Shown: positions 11,401 through 23,229 of the stretch, piece after piece | Numbering within the stretch: the first letter of the stretch is position 1 | How the letters are laid out: each line of letters opens with the position of its first letter | Assembly: GCA_021904315.1 (NCBI GenBank) | Contig: CM038910.1 | Location: forward strand, 23,570,256-23,634,255 | Source of the DNA: Sphagnum magellanicum | Lineage: Eukaryota > Streptophyta > Sphagnopsida > Sphagnales > Sphagnaceae | Length of the DNA: 64,000 nt | Reading direction: 5' to 3' | Made by a program: the position numbers and the translations under genes | The notes under the pieces: generated by a model | Seen by the model: the letters and a program-made list of their open reading frames with translations, nothing else | Told to the model about the DNA's origin: nothing | The model's database searches: none

Positions 11401-14400
11401 ATGTAGAATGCATAATGCTTGAACGGCCGTGAGACGGTCATGAACGGCGGTGTGATGTGGGCTGAGTCCCAGTGGCTACAACATTACCGGCTTATTTCCT
11501 CTAAATCGGATGGGGATAGCCAGATGTGATGCTTTAGCGTAATTCTCAGATGTTGATTTTCATGCCTTCCTAGTGGATTCGACCAGATCCAATGGCTTTC
11601 CATCGCCTTTCCATCTACACTACCAACTGGTTGATTATAAGAGGAACTTTCTCCCCGACTATAATTTGTTGCCTGGATATTTCCATGTCATGTTTAGCTG
11701 CACACATGATATGCAAATGGGCTACTTGTTTCCTAAAGATTACTGCACACTTACTGTCAGCTTCTCGATAATCTAGAGTTTGGATATTGTGTGGAGAGAT
11801 TAATTGAACCTCCCCAGATTACCATGTAGTTTCCCTTTCTCGTCATCACAGCCCGATTGAAATTCTTAATGAATCTTAATGCTCAGTTTTTCTGTTAGAA
11901 TTGCTTTTGTAAACCAAATTGCAAGTCTGTTTTTAGGATACGGATTGGTGTCGAGGTCATGTTATAATCATTTCCGAAGTTTCATAAGTTCGATTTGACA
12001 CTGCCACATGTTTGATATTTATTATTCATTAGATTAATGATAACCAAGTGAATGATTTATAAATTCAAGCTTATATAAAGCATGAATCAGGTTACTTAGA
12101 GTACAAGCAATATAAGTACTTGTCACTATCAAGAGATTATAGCTTCAGTTGTGGTATTGATTGTTCTCCATCTACTTGACCGAAATACTAAAGCAGCGAC
12201 GGGAGGCGCATAGGGAGGAAAAAATGTCCAAGCAAGAAAAAGGAACCGACTCGCATTTCAGGTCATTTTTGTTTTTTTATGAATTTATCATCTAGTTACA
12301 TAATACATACTACCGAAATTGTGGCTGTAATCTCAGAACGAGCCCTACAAAAGTAAAGTTGCCTAATAGAATGCATCATTGTAGCGTCGATCCAATTGCC
12401 ACTTCAAACTAGTAGTTCTAGCTGCTTTGTCATCTGGTAAATTCGTGTTAAATTCAATAGTAGCATTCTACATCACCCATAGTTACAGGCAACGGACCTG
12501 GCTACCAGATCACTGCATCAAGTGAAGCAAACTAAATGGAGCGATCCAAAATTCTGAGGAGATGACTCTAAAGTGTAAAATAAATTCTCATTACTATCGG
12601 TTAACATAAAATATATAGTTCGTTTTCCTTACTTGTATGTATAAAAAGCATTCATTTGTGTACTTGTAAAATTCTGTGGTGATCACTGGAACGATTGATC
12701 ATGGTGCATTCACCGGCAAAGTTCTAGAATAGATTTTCATTCCAAGTATGCACAGTATAAGCATACTGCATATGTATGTTTGGAGTTTTGCATACATTTC
12801 CAAAGGTACATGTAAAGCAAATTTTTTTCTCTGAACTTTACGAGCATCAAGCTCCAATTTTGGTTCCTTCTCTTCTTCATGAATCTCGTATTTTAATTTA
12901 GTCATCAGCTACAATTGATTTCAACCAAGGTTGCTTCTTGAATGTTGTTTAGTAATTATCAGGGTGTTGTTTATTGATCATTATTGTTCACAAGTTATCA
13001 TTATTGTTCAAGTCATTTTTGTTGTTAGTGCCCACCAACTGGTTTGTTGCGATTCCTTTTTTAGATCGTAAGAAGTGTTGGGCTGTGAAAATAAACTTTA
13101 TCAGACCGTGGAGGTAATCAGGACGGTTATCCATGCTCATAAGCGTGGTTCTAAAACTTGAAGGTTCAAAGAAAAGGTTCTGATCTATAACCATGCTTCT
13201 CAAAGAAATTGAACACAATGAGATACCTAACCACATTTATAACTGCTGGTCCTTTCCCACTTCTTTCATGAAAACTGTAGACCTGTTCTTTGAGGGTTTT
13301 GAAATAACTGGAGCCCCCTCGAGTCTTTGATTTTGATTCTTCTTTAAAATCTGGAACTGGCAGTTCTCTGATTCTGAAATATTTAACAAACCAGATTCAG
13401 TGGTTGATCCCAAGACCCACCCAACACGCATTTCAAGGCTAAATAACCCCTTTAGGGACTTTGAACAGGGCAAAGCTTAAACATGCCGGAATGAAGAATG
13501 GATATTTCAATTTTCAATTTAGATGACAATAACAAGCATGTGAGGTTCTGAAATTGCCACAACCACATAAATCTTGATTTCCTTTGGCTCAGTGAAAGAG
13601 CCACATGCAATAGTTTGTCATGTACACCCCTCACCTTCAAATTTCAGCATTTAAGAAAGAACATTCTATAATACCTATGTTTTTCCTCACAAAATGGCCA
13701 TGTTGCAAGTATTGGCTACCAATTTTCAACTACCTACCAAACTGGTAGGATGGCCTTGCATTTCAAGGGAATACCAAAGAGTTCTGTTGGCCAGACACAA
13801 TCTTGTGAAATTGTTCACACCTTGTCAAAATACTATGCTGCCACCCTGCCTGTATGTCATTTCAAGTCACTGGGCTCACTAAGTAGAGTGTGTTGTCACC
13901 AACCTTTAGTGATTAAAATTTCACTACAAAAGGTGTGCAGGTCTTACTTATCTGAGAACTCAGTTTCTTGGTTCTCCTGTAAGGGACAGACTACAGACCC
14001 ATGCAGTTTTTCATTTGGTTGCACATTTTGAGGAATGTTCACCAGGTGTTACTATGAACTGTGGGTTCATTCTTTGCCATGAAGTCTGGGGGAGTGAGTC
14101 ACTTAGAAAATGACATCTAAGGTAGTTGTTCATACTTTGGAGGTAAAATTTGAAGGCAAATTTGACAAACTCGAATTCTTTCCCGCATGTAGGATTGTTT
14201 TCTAGATCTACTTCTTAAATTTAAAAAGCTTTCATTATAATATGTGTTTGCCACGCCCAATTTCCAACTGTAAGACATGACAAGAAAATTCTCACACAAT
14301 CAAAATCATTTTTGGAAATGAAAAAAGATCAACTGATGGTGATCTAGGTAGATAGACATCAAAGTGATTCAACATGTTAGGAATTATATGAAATTATAAT

Positions 14401-14700
14401 CATTTAAAAAATTTATATATTAAGACATCATATGTTTTCAATGGAAGAGTTTGAGATCCAAGAGGTGTTTGGTGCAAAAAAGAGTTGGGCCTGATAAGTG
14501 TCTATCGCTCATGGAGCATTTCCTATTAACTACTAGTGTTTTTCATAAGCTCAAAAAGATTGATAGGAACTTAAACATAACAAAAATGTCATGTCATCCA
14601 GATTCCAGACAGCTTAAACACCAAAATGCAGAGCCTTCATGGACTTACTAGTCACCATCCTTTCACCATGTGTAAAGCACTGCCTGGATTTTTCCTTTGT
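8481..14700. other. Intergenic DNA without supported genes
   Basis: The longest frame (8484-8996, plus) has no known motif and is probably chance. 9.0-10.6 kb is strongly AT-rich. A C13 homopolymer sits at about 11282-11294. Frames at 12.7-13.6 kb on the minus strand and 13.7-14.0 kb on the plus strand show no family signature. I see no tRNA, rRNA or transposon coding here. Confidence 0.45.
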
Positions 14701-14708
14701 ATTTTCAG

Positions 14709-14801
14709 CTCCCTTACTTGCCGGAAGAAACCTATTTTCAGGAAGTGGGATCTTCCGTGGTGGAGGGTACCAGCCAGCCTGTTACTATTTCTAAAAAATG
14801 A
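14709..14801 (+). other. Weak candidate exon, unrecognised
   Basis: After a good acceptor (TTTGTATTTTCAG), 30 sense codons run to a TGA, beginning LPYLPEETYFQE and ending VTISKK. Composition is more GC-balanced than the flanks. I do not recognise the peptide. It could be the last exon of a host gene or chance; no joining exon can be named with confidence. Confidence 0.2.
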
Positions 14802-16482
14802 AAAAATCCCAGCTTTCCTTTAGCTAGGAAAAGGACTTGAGTACAGGCCCTACCGGCCTCGGGCACAGATCTCAAATCATGGAAGGGCCTATACTCAAGC
14901 CCTTCTCCTACACTTGAAACATTCAATGTGCACATTCCCAGAAGCCAGCTACTCCCCATTGACAAATAGCCATCACTTTGCAAGAGCAACAATCCAACAA
15001 GCTAGACAATAAATAGAGCTACAACTCTGAAAACTTTAGAAACCCCATAAAGACACGAGCATAAAATTGCTCAAACAAACAACAGCTCCACATGAAAACC
15101 TAACCCTAATATCTATTAACACTACATCAAACTAAAGGAGTTATGTTGACACGACAAAAGATTGAGATAGGTTCAAGGCTCCTGAATCACCCTTGTTGAG
15201 AAATGAGATTGTTCAAGCAATTTAAGACTAATAGGCTTGGCAAGGTCTTTGACAACCCAGGGAAAAGTAACGGCTTGGTGTGCCAGAAATGAATGGGAGA
15301 GACAATAATGAAAAAGTGCTCTCACTAACTATTTTCAATATTGAGAGGATGGGATGGAAGCATTAGAACTCCACCCCCAAAGGTACTCAACCTTGATTAG
15401 GTCGCTCTCTTGGCGACCCCTCATCAACAAATAAGATGACTTATTAATGCACAGTGTTTGCCAGTTGTTTCAATATCTGGTGATGATGGGATTGTCCTTG
15501 AGAGGGCGAGTGGAATCACTTGAAAGCCACTTCCACTGAGATTAGGAGCCTTCATTGGGCAATAAGATGACTTCTTCACCATCAACCAGCAAAAACCAGA
15601 CAAGAATGCACAGAGTTGTGTGCTGTTCTATTCCCAAAAGCACCACTCCAATTCTGAAACCATTGAACATCTGAATATACAGGCTCCGTATGTCCATTCT
15701 GCAATTGAGTTTTTGGCACACAAATTTGGTCTACTCCAAAAAGTTCAAAAGGGGAAAAGGTGGGAGAGCCTTGTCATTTATTATGCCCATGATCAAATAT
15801 CTGACAGAGGCACCGACTTGCCCCTGCTTGTGGTGCCCCTTGTCTTATCATAGCAGTTGATGTGCCTCCTGGGTGCCTTGGCAAACAAAAGGTGGAGAAA
15901 GACATTTGAGGGACCATTGATGGTCCTTGGGGTGGTGATGAGCTGGATTAAAACACTAGCCTGGCAAATGCCAATCGAACCCACAAAAAGTGAAAAATAG
16001 AAAACCAATTGAAACCCAGAACTTGAACTCGTCATCGACAAAAGGCAGAAAAAGTTGGACCCATCACACAAAAGGTAAATGATGAGATAGACACAGGACG
16101 CATATCAATATTGAAAACCTGTTAAATAGGTTAAGCACCAACAGAAAATTTCTAGCGTATGTAGAGGACATGTTATCAAGGGGAATTTTTCTGTGTTTCA
16201 CCTTTCAAATTGCCCCACCTCTTGTTTTATCCTTTTTCTTCCTCCTGATACCCACCAGGTATCACAAGAAAACAATGGAAAAATAAATTTCTGCCAATGC
16301 TTTATGTCAAGTAATGTCCTCAGAGTGAGGCAACCTCATATTAGGGTAACATCCTGCTCCTTGGTTGTTACCCTACTCTTTCATTATCTGATGACTATGT
16401 GGTCGGGCAACTTGGGCCCCCTATTCTTCTCACTCCCCTAGAGTCTTTCAACTTCTTCTCTCATCAACCCTTTCATGCACAG
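14802..16482. other. Intergenic or intronic DNA, nothing recognised
   Basis: Mixed-composition DNA with scattered short frames and no family motif. It could be intron if the coding-like patches at 14.7, 16.5 and 18.2 kb belong to one gene, but nothing seen shows that. Confidence 0.35.
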
Positions 16483-16620
16483 GCTTACCGCTCACCAATG
16501 GAGAGGCAGGGCCGCTGGAGCGAATCCCCAACCCGTAGGATGCTGCTAAAGCAGGGACCCGAAATGTTGCTCGAGCCCACACAGGACCAACAGACCTCTG
16601 CAGATAAACGCCACAGCTGA
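16483..16620 (+). other. GC-rich candidate exon, unrecognised
   Basis: A CAG acceptor at 16480-16482 is followed by 45 sense codons to a TGA. The peptide is hydrophilic, starting AYRSPMERQGRWSES and ending TSADKRHS. The tract to about 16715 stays GC-rich and Ala/Gln-coding in another frame, unlike the AT-rich surroundings. No family is recognised. It may be an exon, an exon of a decayed gene, or a GC-rich repeat. Confidence 0.25.
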
Positions 16621-17732
16621 GCCTGCGCAGGCTTAGCATCAGTTACCAGCGGTAGCTGCTGATGGCCACAGGGCAGCATCTGGTGTTGCAGGCCAGCAGA
16701 ACAACATCAGTTGAGACAACGGCCATTTTCTTGAATATTTTCCTTGTTTGTGCATATCTGCTATACAATGTGGCTTGCACTGGCCTCTTGTCAATTCTAA
16801 TTTTCAACCATAATTTTGTTCCAAAGGCGACTGTTTTTCTGAATCTGTCACATGAATGACAACTTTCATGTCAGCTCACTTCATGATATTCCTCCAATCT
16901 AAACACTTGTATTGAAATTTGAGAGCCTATCAGGATTCGAGGCGTTCTTCTGATGATATTGATTGGCCAACTTTAGCTAGGTAGAGTTGTTGTTCGCCTT
17001 CTTGATACTAACTTTTAACTATTTGTTGCAATTTTCCAAAAATCTAAAATTTACAATTAATGAATTGTTGGCAAAATGACAAAATAGGCTTCCCAGAATA
17101 TTTCAGTGCAATCACTCTGTCAAAGATTGCTGCTGGCACTAAGGGTGGACCCAGGCCAAAGGTTATGCTAGGAGTCTCAAATGGTATTCTGCCGCTGTGT
17201 TTCAGCCCCAAAAGATGCTCTGTGGCACCAAAATGTTTGAGGCCATTGCAGGAGCAAAGACGAATCACAAAGACCTGCCTCATCTAGTTACCCTGCTTAC
17301 TTTTAATCCTTCGAAGTCTAGGGGGTACAACATTGCTTTAGATGTATTAAAAAATAACATCTTAACTCTTTTGAAATTCACTTCCAAAGAGAAGTGTAAA
17401 GCATTGTGTGTTGTGAATAACATCCATGCAGTTGAAATTTTCAAAATTTTAATCTTGAAAAAATAATAATTCAAGCACAGAACTTTGAAAATTGATTATA
17501 GATACCTATTTTCGTGTAAGGTCATGAAATTGAATATGATTCACTTTTTGTTTCAAAAAAGGGGTAGCATAGAGTGGTGGAAAGATGCACAATGTACACC
17601 AAATCATCAGAGAATTATAAGTTTTCCAACAAATGAAAGCTTTTGAGGTCCCAACACTTGAAGGGATGTAGAGAGAAAACAATGATAGCTTTTGCTAATT
17701 TTCTTTTTGGAGGTGGTTGATAACTTTAGTAG

Positions 17733-18010
17733 CTACCAGTGTTGTTCTGGTACTATAGAGACTGGTATCAATACTGGTATGAACACGGATATCAAATACC
17801 AGACCAGTCTGGTATGACCTGAGTCTGGTACCAGCTTAATACCAGTACAAGCTGATAGGGACTCAAGGTAATACCAATCTCATACCAGTCTATATACCAG
17901 GCATATACCTGCCATGTACCAGCCCAAAATCAGTATTGAGCCTAATACCAGTACCAGGCCGGTATCAAAAAAATTCAAACTAGCCAATAACAGTACCAGA
18001 CTGGCATCAA
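17733..18010. repeat. CTGGT/ACCAG-rich repeat, copy 1 (empty site)
   Basis: About 280 bp saturated with ACCAG, GGTAC and CTGGTAT. It begins CAGTGTTGTTCTGGTAC, which resembles hAT-type termini (CAGTGTTG). The second half aligns with the repeat that flanks the hAT element at 18.6-22.0 kb, for example CCTAATACCAGTACCAGGCCGG against CCTAATACCAGGACCAGGTTGG. This copy has no insertion, so it shows what the hAT target looked like before insertion. Confidence 0.7.
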
Positions 18011-18122
18011 ATTTTTTAATCCCACCATTTTTTAATCCAAATGTCATGGGGAAATCCACCTGAAAAATAGCAAACTTTCATTCTCGATGCCAAACAAATT
18101 GCACAACATGATTGTCTTCATT

Positions 18123-18165
18123 ATGCACTTGAAGCAAAATAATAATAATAATAATTATTATTATT
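18123..18165. repeat. (AAT)n(ATT)n microsatellite palindrome
   Basis: About six ATA/AAT units run straight into about six ATT units, making a perfect-looking trinucleotide palindrome next to the 18.2 kb candidate exon. Confidence 0.8.
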
Positions 18166-18236
18166 ACTATGTCTTCCTTAACTGACAATTGTGAAAAAAT
18201 TGGCAAATGGATGTAAACATCTGCGTCGTCCTTCAG

Positions 18237-18467
18237 GAAATTAACAGTGCTGCTCGGAAGTTTTTCCTAGATCAGCCACAGTTCACTGTGGATGGTTCTG
18301 CTATCAAGGAAGAGCCAAAAATCCCAACTAAACCCCCCTCCATAGTAACAGCATTGTTTGAGTCCTATGAAATGCATAGAAATCTGCTTGCATCAACTTG
18401 TCTGGAACAAACCTTCATGGCAAAGAGAAGTAACTCAACCCAAATGGACGTCAATGGATCAAGCTGA
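18237..18467 (+). other. Candidate 3'-terminal exon of an unrecognised gene
   Basis: An acceptor (CGTCGTCCTTCAG) precedes 76 sense codons to a TGA at 18465-18467. The peptide opens EINSAARKFFLDQPQFTVDG and ends MDVNGSS; it is acidic/basic mixed, with no transmembrane stretch and codon use like the transketolase exons. That makes it the best coding-like patch outside transketolase. I do not recognise the family. It lies between two copies of the ACCAG-rich repeat, so any parent gene would have long repeat-filled introns. Confidence 0.4.
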
Positions 18468-18611
18468 AGAAGAGCACTGTTCTGGCCCTACACACTCCCT
18501 TGGAGTGATGAATGTTTGCTTCTACAACTGTGTTATGTACAAAACCCTCAGTCTATAACACGTGATACAGGCACCAGTAAAGGCATAAGGATCTTGGGGC
18601 ACAGTCACCTT

Positions 18612-18791
18612 ATAACCGGTGTTGGTAGGGTACTAGGCTAGAACCCTGAGCTATAGGCTGGTATTGGTCTTGGTATGTATCAAAGAACTGACCAAACTGA
18701 TATGACCTTGTACCAATACCTCCCTAGCAAGGACTTTGAGGACATACTAGTTTAATTCCAGGCTATATCAATCTCAATTTCAGGCATACAC
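18612..18791. repeat. ACCAG/CTGGT-rich repeat, copy 2, left half
   Basis: This is the left part of a second copy of the repeat seen at 17733-18010, beginning ACCGGTGTTGG. It is interrupted after GGCATACAC by the hAT element that starts at 18792. Confidence 0.65.
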
Positions 18792-19013
18792 CAGAGTTGG
18801 GCGGTTCTCACTTTTTGTGACAACCATTGATTCCAGTTAAGGGAACACAATTTAAAAATCGACTCGGCTCTTTAAAAAAAATTCATTTTAGAGACCTGGA
18901 CAGGGTTTCAGTTTTTCCTTAATGTATAAATTTATCCAGTTCTCATAGAAATGGTTTTCAGAAATGTGAGAATCGTCGGTTTTCAAATGGAGATTCTCTA
19001 TGGTTGGATATAT
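18792..19013 (+). repeat. Left terminal inverted repeat of the hAT element
   Basis: It aligns base by base with the reverse complement of 21532-21783. Shared blocks include GGGCGGTTCTCACTTT, TTCCAGTTAA, CATTTTAGAGA, GGGTTTCAGTTTTT, GGTTCTCATAGAAA, AGAAATGTGAGAA and GATTCTCTATGG. By eye the arms agree at roughly three-quarters of positions. Confidence 0.88.
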
Positions 19014-19279
19014 CTATATATATATATATCTATAATTTTCCAGTTGAAACAAAAATGATTATAAATTTGACTATAAAATTCAAGGATGAAACTCAATTGA
19101 TGGAAATCATGAATGGACATGTGGATGTTGATCATGTTGTGTTTGCAAAGAAGTTTGAAGAAGAACTAAACAATTTTGGTTGAGCAATAATCACAAAACA
19201 ACCAACTAAAAAGAGAATTAATATTTTTACAACTTCAATTTCAAATTTTTTGGGGTCCATAATCCCTCTCAAGAAAGAT

Positions 19280-21392
19280 GACCCTCAACCAAAAGAATTT
19301 TTGGAGGATTTAGCATTGTTAATTATTAAAAACTATCTTCCAATGCAATTTGTTAGAGTGTGTGGCTGAAAAGATTTGCAATGCATTTATGTCCAAGATT
19401 GTTGTTTCCATCTAGAAAATAGTTTTTTCAAAAAGTTAGCCTAAATTGGTGGAAAATACCATTGTTGGGGGATTATATTTCTCTAACAATAAGTTTTGAT
19501 CTATGGATGTCTTATGGAGCCCATGATGTTTTTGCTCTTTGCCTAAATTGGTGGAAAAATGCAAGTAGAAATATGTTTTACCATTGTTGGGGGATTATAT
19601 CTCTCTAACAACAAGTTTTGATCTATGGATGTCTTATGGAGCCCATGATGTTTTTGCTCTTTGCCTAAATTGGTCAAAAAATGCAAGTAGAAATATGTTT
19701 TACCATTGTTGGGAGATTATATCTTTCTCACAAGAAGTTTTGATTTATGGATGTCTCATGGAGCCTATGATGTTTTTGCTTTTGTTATTAATTTTTTCAA
19801 AAGGGATTAGAAACCAAAACAAATTACTACTAGACCATTTAAAGCATTAGAGACTACATGACAAGCATTAGTAAAAAGTTTGACTAAGCTATTGGATCGA
19901 TATTATAAAAGAAAGAAAATAATTGTTTATGTTAAAGATGAAGGTTCTAATTTGAATGCCATGACTAATGCCTTTAAGTTTGTTGTTTGTTGTGAAATTT
20001 TAGGCTTGGAGGAAAGTTTTCAAGGTTATTGCTTTGGCCAAGCTTTCTCTAAGGCCTATTACTATGCCACAACAAAAAACAAAATGTGCAAAAATTTGAA
20101 AGAAATGTCCATTACTTTTGCCCAATTAGATTGCAAAAATGCATAACTTGACCAAAGAAATTTGGAAAGGGCAGACATGAATGGAACAAAGCTTGTAAAT
20201 TGCTTATAGTCTTCATCCAAGAAAATTGAACATTCCAATAAAAACAAGGTATTGTTTTTTTGAATTATCTTTTGAATTTTTTGTTTTATTGAATTTTTGT
20301 ATTTTTTTTCTTATTGAATTGTTAACATGATGAATATTGATTTGCAGGTTTGCAAGCAAAGTTATATTGTTTCAAGAAGCTTTGCAATATCATGAGGCAA
20401 TTGTTCATTCTTAGAGCAAGCAAAGTGATGTAAGGATAAGTGTTTGTGTCCCACCTCCTCCTACTTGGCATGTTGCACAAATAGTTGTTCATGTTCTTTC
20501 TGTTGTAGTTACTACATGTGTGTTGAATCAATCCCATGGACATAGGCTCTTGAGTGATTTTTGCATTTTGCAATAATTATGAACACAAAAATAATAGAAG
20601 AATTGTAAAATCCCTTTAGTTTTGATAACATAATGGATGAAGATTTGGGATGGTTAATGAATTAACCTTGTTGGCTTCCAATATACAAAAGGAAGTGTAT
20701 GTTGTTTGGATTCATTTATCTTCTTAAAGAAAATATGAAGAAAAAAATCACATAATATCTTATACTTAATGTTAGATCCGAGGTTCAAAAATCTTAGGTT
20801 AATTTCATCTTTAATTGGTCAAGAGCAAGGAATTTCTATTGTTCAAAAGTATGACGTGAGGTCCTTATTTCCAATGCTTTTGAAATATCATCAACATCCG
20901 CATCATGTTGTAGAATCTGAAATTGCAAAACAAAACATTGATGTTGATAGCAACTTGGACATATTTGAAATGAGTATCCCCTATAATGAACCAATAAGGA
21001 AACTTGTCAACATGGAGCTTCTATTTTTCAAGTGTTATCATGTGGATAATAAGGAGATTAAATGTCCACTTGAGTGGTGGGAGAAACATGAATCATTATT
21101 TCCTATAATTGGGTTCCTTGCTAAGTAGATTCTTGGCATTCCATAATCACAAGTAGAGTCTAAACATATTTTTTCATTGGCTAGAATTCTTACTAATTTT
21201 AAGAGATGTTGTTTACAATGTGATAACCTAGAAATTTTGACTTTTGTAAATAAAAATTGGCATAATGATCCTAGAGTTGATTGTAGAAGACCCTCTAATT
21301 TAGTGGAGTTAATTGAAATGGATATGAAATTAAAGGAAGAATTTAAAAAGTTCGAGGGATCCTTTCAAAAGGATGAAATTGTGGACATGTGA
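19280..21392 (+). pseudogene. hAT transposase pseudogene
   Basis: Recognisable pieces in order: a QPKEFLEDL-type block near 19.29 kb; the first catalytic block FDLWMSYGAHDVF (three tandem copies at 19.49-19.76 kb); VKDEGSNLNAMTNAF and ESFQGYCFGQAFSKA (19.93-20.07 kb); MLDPRFKNLRLISSLIG (20769 onward); and the C-terminal dimerisation region PLEWWEKHESLFPIIGFLAK, ending HNDPRVDC at about 21.28 kb. Stop codons (for example after GFLAK at 21126) and frame changes separate them. A non-coding stretch at about 20.2-20.35 kb with GT..AG-like ends might be an intron. No zinc-finger BED domain is clear upstream. Confidence 0.85.
19441..19800 (+). repeat. 122 bp tandem triplication inside the hAT transposase
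   Basis: TACCATTGTTGGGGGATTAT recurs at 19457, 19579 and 19701, an exact 122 bp period. Each unit holds the FDLWMS-type block that carries the first catalytic Asp of hAT transposases. Because 122 is not a multiple of three the triplication throws the frame. Units 1 and 2 are nearly identical and unit 3 more diverged, so at least one duplication is fairly recent. Confidence 0.9.
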
Positions 21393-21531
21393 ACTTGTGA
21401 CATGTTGGATAGTTGTATTTTTTATCACTTTTTTATGTCCATCAATTGAGTTTCATCCTTGAATTTTATAATCAAATTTATAATCATTTTTGTTTCAATT
21501 GGAAAATAATATTGGTAAAAAAAATTATTTT

Positions 21532-21783
21532 GATATCTGACCATAGAGAATCACTATCTAAAAACTGAGGGTTCTCACAAAACTGAGGGTTCTCACATTT
21601 CTAAAAATTGTTTCTATGAGAACCAAATAAATTAATATATTAAGAAAAAACTGAAACCCAGTCCAGTTCTCTAAAATGAAAAAAACAAATAAATAAAATT
21701 TTAAAACCGGGTCAGATCTTAAATTTGTTCCTTTAACTGGAACCAGTGGTTTTCACAAAGTGAGAACCGCCCAATGTTCACTG
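21532..21783 (-). repeat. Right terminal inverted repeat of the hAT element
   Basis: Partner of 18792-19013. It is about 30 bp longer because ACTGAGGGTTCTCAC is duplicated at about 21565-21600. It ends GTGAGAACCGCCCAATGTTCACTG. Confidence 0.88.
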
Positions 21784-21966
21784 GTATGTTCCTTCCACAT
21801 TCCAGCACACAATTCAGCCGTGGACCCTAATACCAGGACCAGGTTGGTATGAAAGCTTTTTAAAATCCAACACCATTACGAGGTTGGTGGTAGCAATTTT
21901 TTAAAAAAGGATTCCATAACAGTACCCGCTGGTATGATCAAAGGTCAATACCTGGCCAACACTCCT
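21784..21966. repeat. ACCAG/CTGGT-rich repeat, copy 2, right half
   Basis: Continues copy 2 after the hAT insertion. CCTAATACCAGGACCAGGTTGG (21835 on) and ATAACAGTACC..CTGGTATGATC match copy 1. It ends near CCTGGCCAACACTC, the approximate complement of the CAGTGTTG start, so the repeat may itself be a hAT-like non-autonomous element. Confidence 0.65.
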
Positions 21967-23229
21967 CAGAAACTGCACATGAATATTATATACTTGGTTT
22001 CATATTATGTTTGCCTCCATACAAGCTTTGGACCTTTTCCAGCCATCTCGACTGAGGCAAGACTCAACAACAGCTGAGTCCATTTCTTATATCTATTGTT
22101 TGCTTTTAGAAGCAAGTAGGCTAGTACAATGGTGGGTCTGTGTGAGAGAGCTTTACACTCAATCAATTAGGATTTAGTCCTCAGACATTCTGCCCCCACA
22201 CACAAGCAAGCTCCACTTCCAAGTTCCAACTGGCTGGCTGTCGGTCCCTTTTGCTACTATGAAGGTAGCCTGGCCTATTCCCGTCAGGCCACTTATAACT
22301 GATTTTTAATAACACACTGAGTGTAAATCTGAGTTTCAATGGGTGTGTGGCTTTCGTCTGAATGGATGATGCCTCATTTTGGGTGATTCATCTCATCAGT
22401 TGATACATTGATGGATGCCATGAGTAGATGAGATGAAGCCCATCTTTGAATGGAACATTAATTGGCAAAACAAGAGTTGATGTGTTGATAGTGGGTAAAA
22501 TATCATAATTAGGGGTAATTTTCATAGATTTGATAGAACTTGGTCCTCATGAACATTGTGTCACTTTTATTTGAAATATTGACAGCAATTATTGCTGATC
22601 TTTTTTTGCATACTTGGAAACCATTCTAGGAAGTTTTGTGCAATGAATCGCATAATAATAAATAATAATAAATGTGCAAAGTCTTTTGACATATCTAAAA
22701 TGTTAAGGATTTCCATAAAGTATTGCATTATGATTCAAGCAACAAATTATAGTAGAAGTTAGGTGCACATGTTTTGATTTCTCTTGTTGTAAATAGCAAG
22801 GTCTAGTGCTATAGTAAATTGTACATTCACAACCCCTCTTCGATTTGTATTCTTGAAAATTATATCATCATTCTTGGAGTTTCATGTTTTGTTGATTCTT
22901 TAATTCCTTTATAGGAGGCATACAATACAAGTAGTGGCAATCTAAGAGTGTCAATACCTAGCTATGGGTGAATCAACATGGAACATCCAACATGTGGTGT
23001 CTTAGAAAGTCTTGAAACTTATCATAGCTCTAATGGCCTAGAAGATCAACCACACGGGTACAATTTTGCACAAGAAAAGGAAGAGCCATTTGCATGGGAT
23101 ATACTTAAAGAACATATACAACAATCTATTTAGGGTCCTTTGAAAGACATTACAAATCAACGTGTCCATCCTAATCATTGTCAAACAACTTTTCAATGTT
23201 CAAATGACATGAAGTTCAAAAATGCAAAA
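21967..23229. other. Intergenic DNA, nothing recognised
   Basis: No gene, RNA or clear repeat except short AATAAT runs near 22660. Some of 22.97-23.23 kb may be the N-terminal flank of the following pogo-like element. Confidence 0.4.

Larger units (their letters stand above)
18792..21783 (+). mobile_element. hAT DNA transposon, 2992 bp, decayed autonomous copy
   Basis: It opens CAGAGTTGGGCGGTTCTCAC and closes with the near-complement (reverse complement CAGTGAACATTGGGCGG...). The inverted repeats extend about 220-250 bp, unusually long for hAT. The flanking 8 bp, GCATACAC (18784-18791) and GTATGTTC (21784-21791), are diverged copies of GCATATAC, the sequence at the same place in the uninterrupted repeat near 17.9 kb; an 8 bp target duplication is the hAT hallmark. 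The interior encodes a hAT transposase in pieces. Stops, frame breaks and an internal triplication show it is inactive. Confidence 0.9.
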
